A DNA stretch of 64,000 nucleotides. It comes from Halorussus salinus. GTDB taxonomy: Archaea; Halobacteriota; Halobacteria; Halobacteriales; Haladaptataceae. Position numbers and translations under genes: made by a program. Shown in pieces: positions 60,695 through 64,000 of this stretch; position 1 is the first letter of the stretch, and each line of letters starts with the position of its first letter. Under the pieces are notes generated by a model. The model made no database searches, was not told the DNA's origin, and was given only the letters and a program-made list of their open reading frames with translations. The stretch is from NCBI RefSeq assembly GCF_004765815.2, contig NZ_SBIS02000011.1, positions 248,001 through 312,000 of the forward strand. Direction: 5' to 3'.

Positions 60695-62218
60695 GTGAAC
60701 GTTTCGCGCGAAGAGACCGCGACGGCCGCGAGCGCCGGCGTCTGTGGAGTCGCCGGGTCGTTCGCCCTCGCGGGGCGGACCCCCGAGTTCGTCGCCGCCC
60801 CGGTCTCCGCGCTCGTCGTGGACCTCACGCCGGGCGTCGTGACCACGGCCGCGATTCGGGGCCTCGGCGACTGGGGCCACCGCCTCGCGTTCGGCCTCGC
60901 GCTCGCGCTCACCGCGGGACTGCTCGCGGCGGTCGCGCTCGGCGCGGTCCGACTCGGCGGTCGCTCGGAAGTTCCCTACACCTCGGTCGCCGCTGGCGGC
61001 GGAGCGGGGTGGCTCCTCGCACTTGCGGCGACCGGCACACCGACGGCGTCGCTCGCCGTCGCGGGACCGATGGCCGCGGTCCTCGCGGTCGGCGAGCGCG
61101 GGTGGGCGGTCGGCCGCGACGCCGGACCGTCCCGCGTCTCGACCTCGCGGCGAAAGGCCATCGCCGCACTCGGCGCGGTCGCCGGGTTCGCGGGCTTCTC
61201 GGCGTACCGCGGCGCTGACATCACCGGCGTCGAACCCGGACCAATCGCCGACGTGACCGACGAGGAGACCCAACGTGAAGCCGACGATCTCCTCGGGCGG
61301 GCCGACGAGCAGTCGCTCGGCGTCTCGGGGTTGTCGGGTCTCGTCACCCCCACCGACGAGTTCTACGAGGTGGACGTGAACAACGTGAACCCGAACCCGA
61401 GCGACGGCAAGTGGGACCTCTCGGTGACGGGCGAAGTCGAGCGGGAGGTGACGTTCGATTTCGAGGAGCTAACCCAACTGAACGTCGAGAACCGATTCGT
61501 CACCCTGCGGTGCGTCGGCGAGTCGCTCAACGGCGAGAAGATGGACACCGCGGTCTGGACCGGCGTGTCCGTGAGCGACCTGCTGGACGAGGCGAGTCCC
61601 GACGGCTCGGGGACCTGCTGTGTGCTGGTCCGGGCGGTGGACGGCTACTATCAGGAGTTCCCCCTCGGCGCGCTCGAAGACGCCTTCCTCGCCGTCGGCA
61701 TGAACGGGCGGCGACTTCCGCGCGGGCACGGCTACCCCGCGAGGCTCCTCGTGCCGGGCCACTGGGGTGAAATCAACGTCAAGTGGGTCTCGGAAATCGA
61801 GATTCTCGGCGAGGAGCAACAGGGCTACTGGGAGAAGCGCGGGTGGCACGGCACCGGCCCCGTCAACACCGTCGCCAAACTCCACGCCGTGAATCGACTG
61901 GGCGAGACGACCGACGGGTCGTCCGGCGGAGCGACGAGGATGCAGGTCGCGGGCCACGCCTACGCGGGCACGCGAGGTATCCGGAAAGTGGAGGTCTCGA
62001 CCGACGGCGGCGAGACGTGGACCGAGGCCGACCTCTCGGAGCCGCTTCCCGGCGAGGACGTGTGGCGACAGTGGCGCTACGAGTGGGTCGCCGAACCGGG
62101 CGACCACGAGGTCGTCGTGCGCGCGACCGACGGTGAGGGGACCCTGCAACCCGAGGAGTTCGCCCAACCGTTCCCGAGCGGCGCGACTGGGTGGGTCTCC
62201 CGGACGGTCGGGGTGTAG
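60695..62218 (+). CDS. Molybdopterin-dependent oxidoreductase, sulfite oxidase family, with membrane domain
   Basis: A 507-residue protein from GTG 60695. The first ~130 residues hold about four to five hydrophobic helices (AGVCGVAGSFALAGRTP, FGLALALTAGLLAAVALGAV, GAGWLLALAATGTPTASLAV). A Tat-like RRKAIAALGAVAGFAGFSAY follows, and then the catalytic region. VTLRCVGESLNGEKM contains Cys273, the molybdenum ligand. GHWGEINVKWVSEIEI and GIRKVEVSTDGGETWTEADL are the MoCo and C-terminal Ig-like parts of the family. Probably exported, acting on sulfite or a similar oxyanion; the real substrate is unknown. Unusual for joining a membrane domain to this enzyme. Confidence 0.88.
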   Translation: MNVSREETATAASAGVCGVAGSFALAGRTPEFVAAPVSALVVDLTPGVVTTAAIRGLGDWGHRLAFGLALALTAGLLAAVALGAVRLGGRSEVPYTSVAAGGGAGWLLALAATGTPTASLAVAGPMAAVLAVGERGWAVGRDAGPSRVSTSRRKAIAALGAVAGFAGFSAYRGADITGVEPGPIADVTDEETQREADDLLGRADEQSLGVSGLSGLVTPTDEFYEVDVNNVNPNPSDGKWDLSVTGEVEREVTFDFEELTQLNVENRFVTLRCVGESLNGEKMDTAVWTGVSVSDLLDEASPDGSGTCCVLVRAVDGYYQEFPLGALEDAFLAVGMNGRRLPRGHGYPARLLVPGHWGEINVKWVSEIEILGEEQQGYWEKRGWHGTGPVNTVAKLHAVNRLGETTDGSSGGATRMQVAGHAYAGTRGIRKVEVSTDGGETWTEADLSEPLPGEDVWRQWRYEWVAEPGDHEVVVRATDGEGTLQPEEFAQPFPSGATGWVSRTVGV

Positions 62219-62249
62219 TTTTTTCCGCCGGGCGGCCGACGCCTCGGGC

Positions 62250-63230
62250 ATGAACTTCGGCGTCCTCAGCACCGCCAACATCGGGAGGGCGGCGGTCGTC
62301 CCGGCGATTCGAGAGACCGACCACGACCTCCTCGCGGTCGCGTCCCGCGACGAGGAGGCGGCCGACGCGTTCGCGGACGAGTTCGGGATTCCGCGGGCCT
62401 ACGGTTCCTACGAGGAACTGCTCGCAGACGACGAGTTGGACGCGGTGTACAACCCGCTCCCGAACGCGCTCCACGCCGAGTGGACGAAGAAGGCCGCCGA
62501 CGCTGGTCTGCACGTCCTCTGCGAGAAGCCGCTCGCAGTCGATGCGGCCGAGGCCCGCGAGGTGGGCGAGTACTGCGACGAGCGCGGCGTCACCCTGATG
62601 GAGGCGTTCATGTACCGCTACCACCCGCGGACCGAGCGCGTGGTCGAACTCGTCCGCGACGAGTTGGGCGCGGTTCGGTCGGTGAAATCGACGTTCCAGT
62701 TCCCGATGGACGACCCCCAGAACGTCCGGCTCGACCCGGACCTCGCGGGTGGGAGCCTGATGGACGTGGGGTGTTACGCGGTCAGCGCGGCCCGGCTTCT
62801 CCTCGGGGAACCCGACCGCGCGTACGCGACGACCCACGACGCGGGCGACTACGGCGTGGACACGAAGTTGGCCGGGGTGTTGGAGTACCAGAACGGCCTC
62901 ACTGCGGAGGTGTCCTGCGGCTTCGAGACCGACGACGCCCAGTGGTACCGCGTCGAGGCCGAGGACGGATGGCTCGAAGCCCGCGAGGCGTTCGTCCCGC
63001 GGGACGACGAGGGCGTCGAAATCGAGTACGAAGTAGACGGTCGCCACGTCGTCGAGACGTTCGAGCCGACCGACCAGTACCGACTAGAGGTCGAACAGTT
63101 CGCGGCGTGCGTCGGGTCGGGCGAGTCGCCCCGGACCGACGCCGACGAAGCGGTCCGGAACATGGCCACCATCGACGCGCTGTACGAGAGCGCCGAGCGC
63201 GGCGCGTCGGTCGCGGTGGAACGGCCCTGA
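62250..63230 (+). CDS. Gfo/Idh/MocA family oxidoreductase
   Basis: A 326-residue enzyme. The Rossmann start is MNFGVLSTANIGRAAVVPAI; VLCEKPLAVDAAEAREVGEY contains the catalytic Lys motif EKP; MEAFMYRYHPRTERVVELV is the family's substrate-binding loop. NAD(P)-dependent oxidation of a sugar is likely, for example xylose, for which haloarchaeal enzymes of this family are known, but no sugar-specific gene surrounds it. Confidence 0.9.
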   Translation: MNFGVLSTANIGRAAVVPAIRETDHDLLAVASRDEEAADAFADEFGIPRAYGSYEELLADDELDAVYNPLPNALHAEWTKKAADAGLHVLCEKPLAVDAAEAREVGEYCDERGVTLMEAFMYRYHPRTERVVELVRDELGAVRSVKSTFQFPMDDPQNVRLDPDLAGGSLMDVGCYAVSAARLLLGEPDRAYATTHDAGDYGVDTKLAGVLEYQNGLTAEVSCGFETDDAQWYRVEAEDGWLEAREAFVPRDDEGVEIEYEVDGRHVVETFEPTDQYRLEVEQFAACVGSGESPRTDADEAVRNMATIDALYESAERGASVAVERP

Positions 63231-63350
63231 TTCCGCGCGGGACCGGGGTCCGGGCACCCACGTATATCCTCCTCGCGTTCGTAGCACACGACGAATAGTG
63301 CGGGAAGTCGGCCGAGAGTCGGTCGGCCGACTCCGGGCACGAGGAGAACT

Positions 63351-64000
63351 ATGGACACGGACACAGTCACCGAGTCGAGGGACGCGAGAGACGCGATAGC
63401 CGCGAGCGACGTTTCGCTGACGTACAGCGACGGCACCGAGGCCGTGAAGTCGGTGGACCTCACGGTTCCCGAAGGCGAGTTCTTCGGGTTCCTCGGACCG
63501 AACGGCGCGGGGAAGACGACGACCATCAAGATGCTGGCGACGCTGTTGAAACCGACCGGCGGCGAGGTTCGGGTCAACGGGTTCGACGTGCGCGAACAGG
63601 CCCAGTCGGTCCGGGAGTCCATCGGATACATGGCCCAAGAGACCAGCATCGACCCGGAACTCACCGCGCGCGAGAACGTCCGGTTCGCCTGCGAGGCCTA
63701 CGGCGTCCCGCGAAGCGAGCGCGCCGAGCGCATCGAGGAACTGCTCGAACTCGCCGACCTCGCGGACGTGGCCGACAAGCGCGCCGACGACTTCTCCGGC
63801 GGGATGAAAAAGCGCCTCGACGCCGCGACCGCGCTGGTCCACCGGCCGCCGCTGGTGTTCTTGGACGAACCGACGACGGGACTCGACCCGAAGGCCAGAA
63901 ATCGCCTGTGGGAGTACTTCCGACGCATCAACGAGCAGGGCACGACCATCTTTCTCACGACCCAGTATTTGGAGGAGGCCGACCAGCTCTGCGACCGCAT
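63351..64000 (+). CDS. ABC transporter ATP-binding protein (partial at right edge)
   Basis: From ATG 63351; 216 residues are visible. Walker A is LGPNGAGKTTTIKMLATLLK, the Q-loop is GYMAQETSIDP, the signature is FSGGMKKRLDAATALV, and Walker B is LVFLDEPTTGLDPKARNRLW. The H-loop follows in FLTTQYLEEAD. This is the DrrA/CcmA-like exporter type, which pairs with a membrane protein likely encoded downstream of the edge. Substrate unknown. Confidence 0.92.
   Translation, partial: MDTDTVTESRDARDAIAASDVSLTYSDGTEAVKSVDLTVPEGEFFGFLGPNGAGKTTTIKMLATLLKPTGGEVRVNGFDVREQAQSVRESIGYMAQETSIDPELTARENVRFACEAYGVPRSERAERIEELLELADLADVADKRADDFSGGMKKRLDAATALVHRPPLVFLDEPTTGLDPKARNRLWEYFRRINEQGTTIFLTTQYLEEADQLCDR

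Overview
The window looks like a chromosomal segment of a haloarchaeon (class Halobacteria). Most of it is GC-rich with strong G/C third-position bias. The proteins are acidic, secreted proteins carry twin-arginine signals with or without a lipobox, and many genes have an archaeal TATA box about 27 nt before the start codon (leaderless transcripts). The gene set fits: a CCT/thermosome chaperonin, archaeal endA next to trpS, a CPxCG zinc-finger microprotein and PIN-type toxins. The species cannot be told from this sequence.

Layout. 1-5.2 kb: the end of an aspartoacylase-family gene, two AT-rich exported proteins, a haloarchaeal regulator-like protein, and a CHAT (caspase-like) protease facing a 44-residue hydrophobic peptide. 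5.4-9.8 kb: two MFS transporters around an orphan four-helix membrane protein. 9.9-13.8 kb: an RNase H-fold-like protein, a double PhoU/TrkA-C protein, and citrate synthase, whose 3' end is tandemly repeated in decaying copies. 13.8-18.7 kb: a second orphan four-helix protein with a tiny acidic partner, a MATE exporter, a GGCT-like protein, threonine deaminase and RidA. 18.9-19.1 kb: tRNA-Ser(GGA) and a second copy of its 3' end. 19.3-25.3 kb: the phosphate operon pstS-pstC-pstA-pstB-phoU. 25.8-27.4 kb: thermosome. 27.5-27.9 kb: a structured non-coding element and a 23-residue Cys-rich microprotein with a strong Shine-Dalgarno. 28-33.7 kb: small-metabolite and stress genes (alanine dehydrogenase family, OsmC, peroxiredoxin, Hsp20, prephenate dehydratase). 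33.8-43.1 kb: a split 2-oxoacid dehydrogenase cluster (lipA, E1 alpha, E1 beta, E2, a second threonine deaminase, lpdA) interleaved with two PIN-type toxin-antitoxin modules. 43.2-46.5 kb: an orphan antitoxin, a pentapeptide-repeat/ion-channel fusion, small regulators and a hairpin-rich element. 46.5-55 kb: class II aldolase, a MATE exporter, a Ski2-type helicase, DUF3800, HAD and spondin-domain proteins, and a TumE/DUF7342-like module. 55-64 kb: a NucS-N/zinc-ribbon protein, endA-trpS, an AT-rich membrane gene, a sulfite-oxidase-family enzyme, a Gfo/Idh/MocA oxidoreductase, and an ABC ATPase cut by the right edge.

How the genes connect. The oxoacid dehydrogenase set, its lipoate synthase and a threonine deaminase suggest a threonine to 2-oxobutyrate to propionyl-CoA route. 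endA next to trpS fits the intron-bearing tRNA-Trp known in haloarchaea. The pst operon ends in an AbrB-PhoU fusion that may be its own regulator. The most unusual systems are the CHAT protease with its facing peptide, the microprotein next to an IS605-like RNA end, the pentapeptide-gated channel, and the two orphan four-helix membrane proteins that resemble immune effectors.
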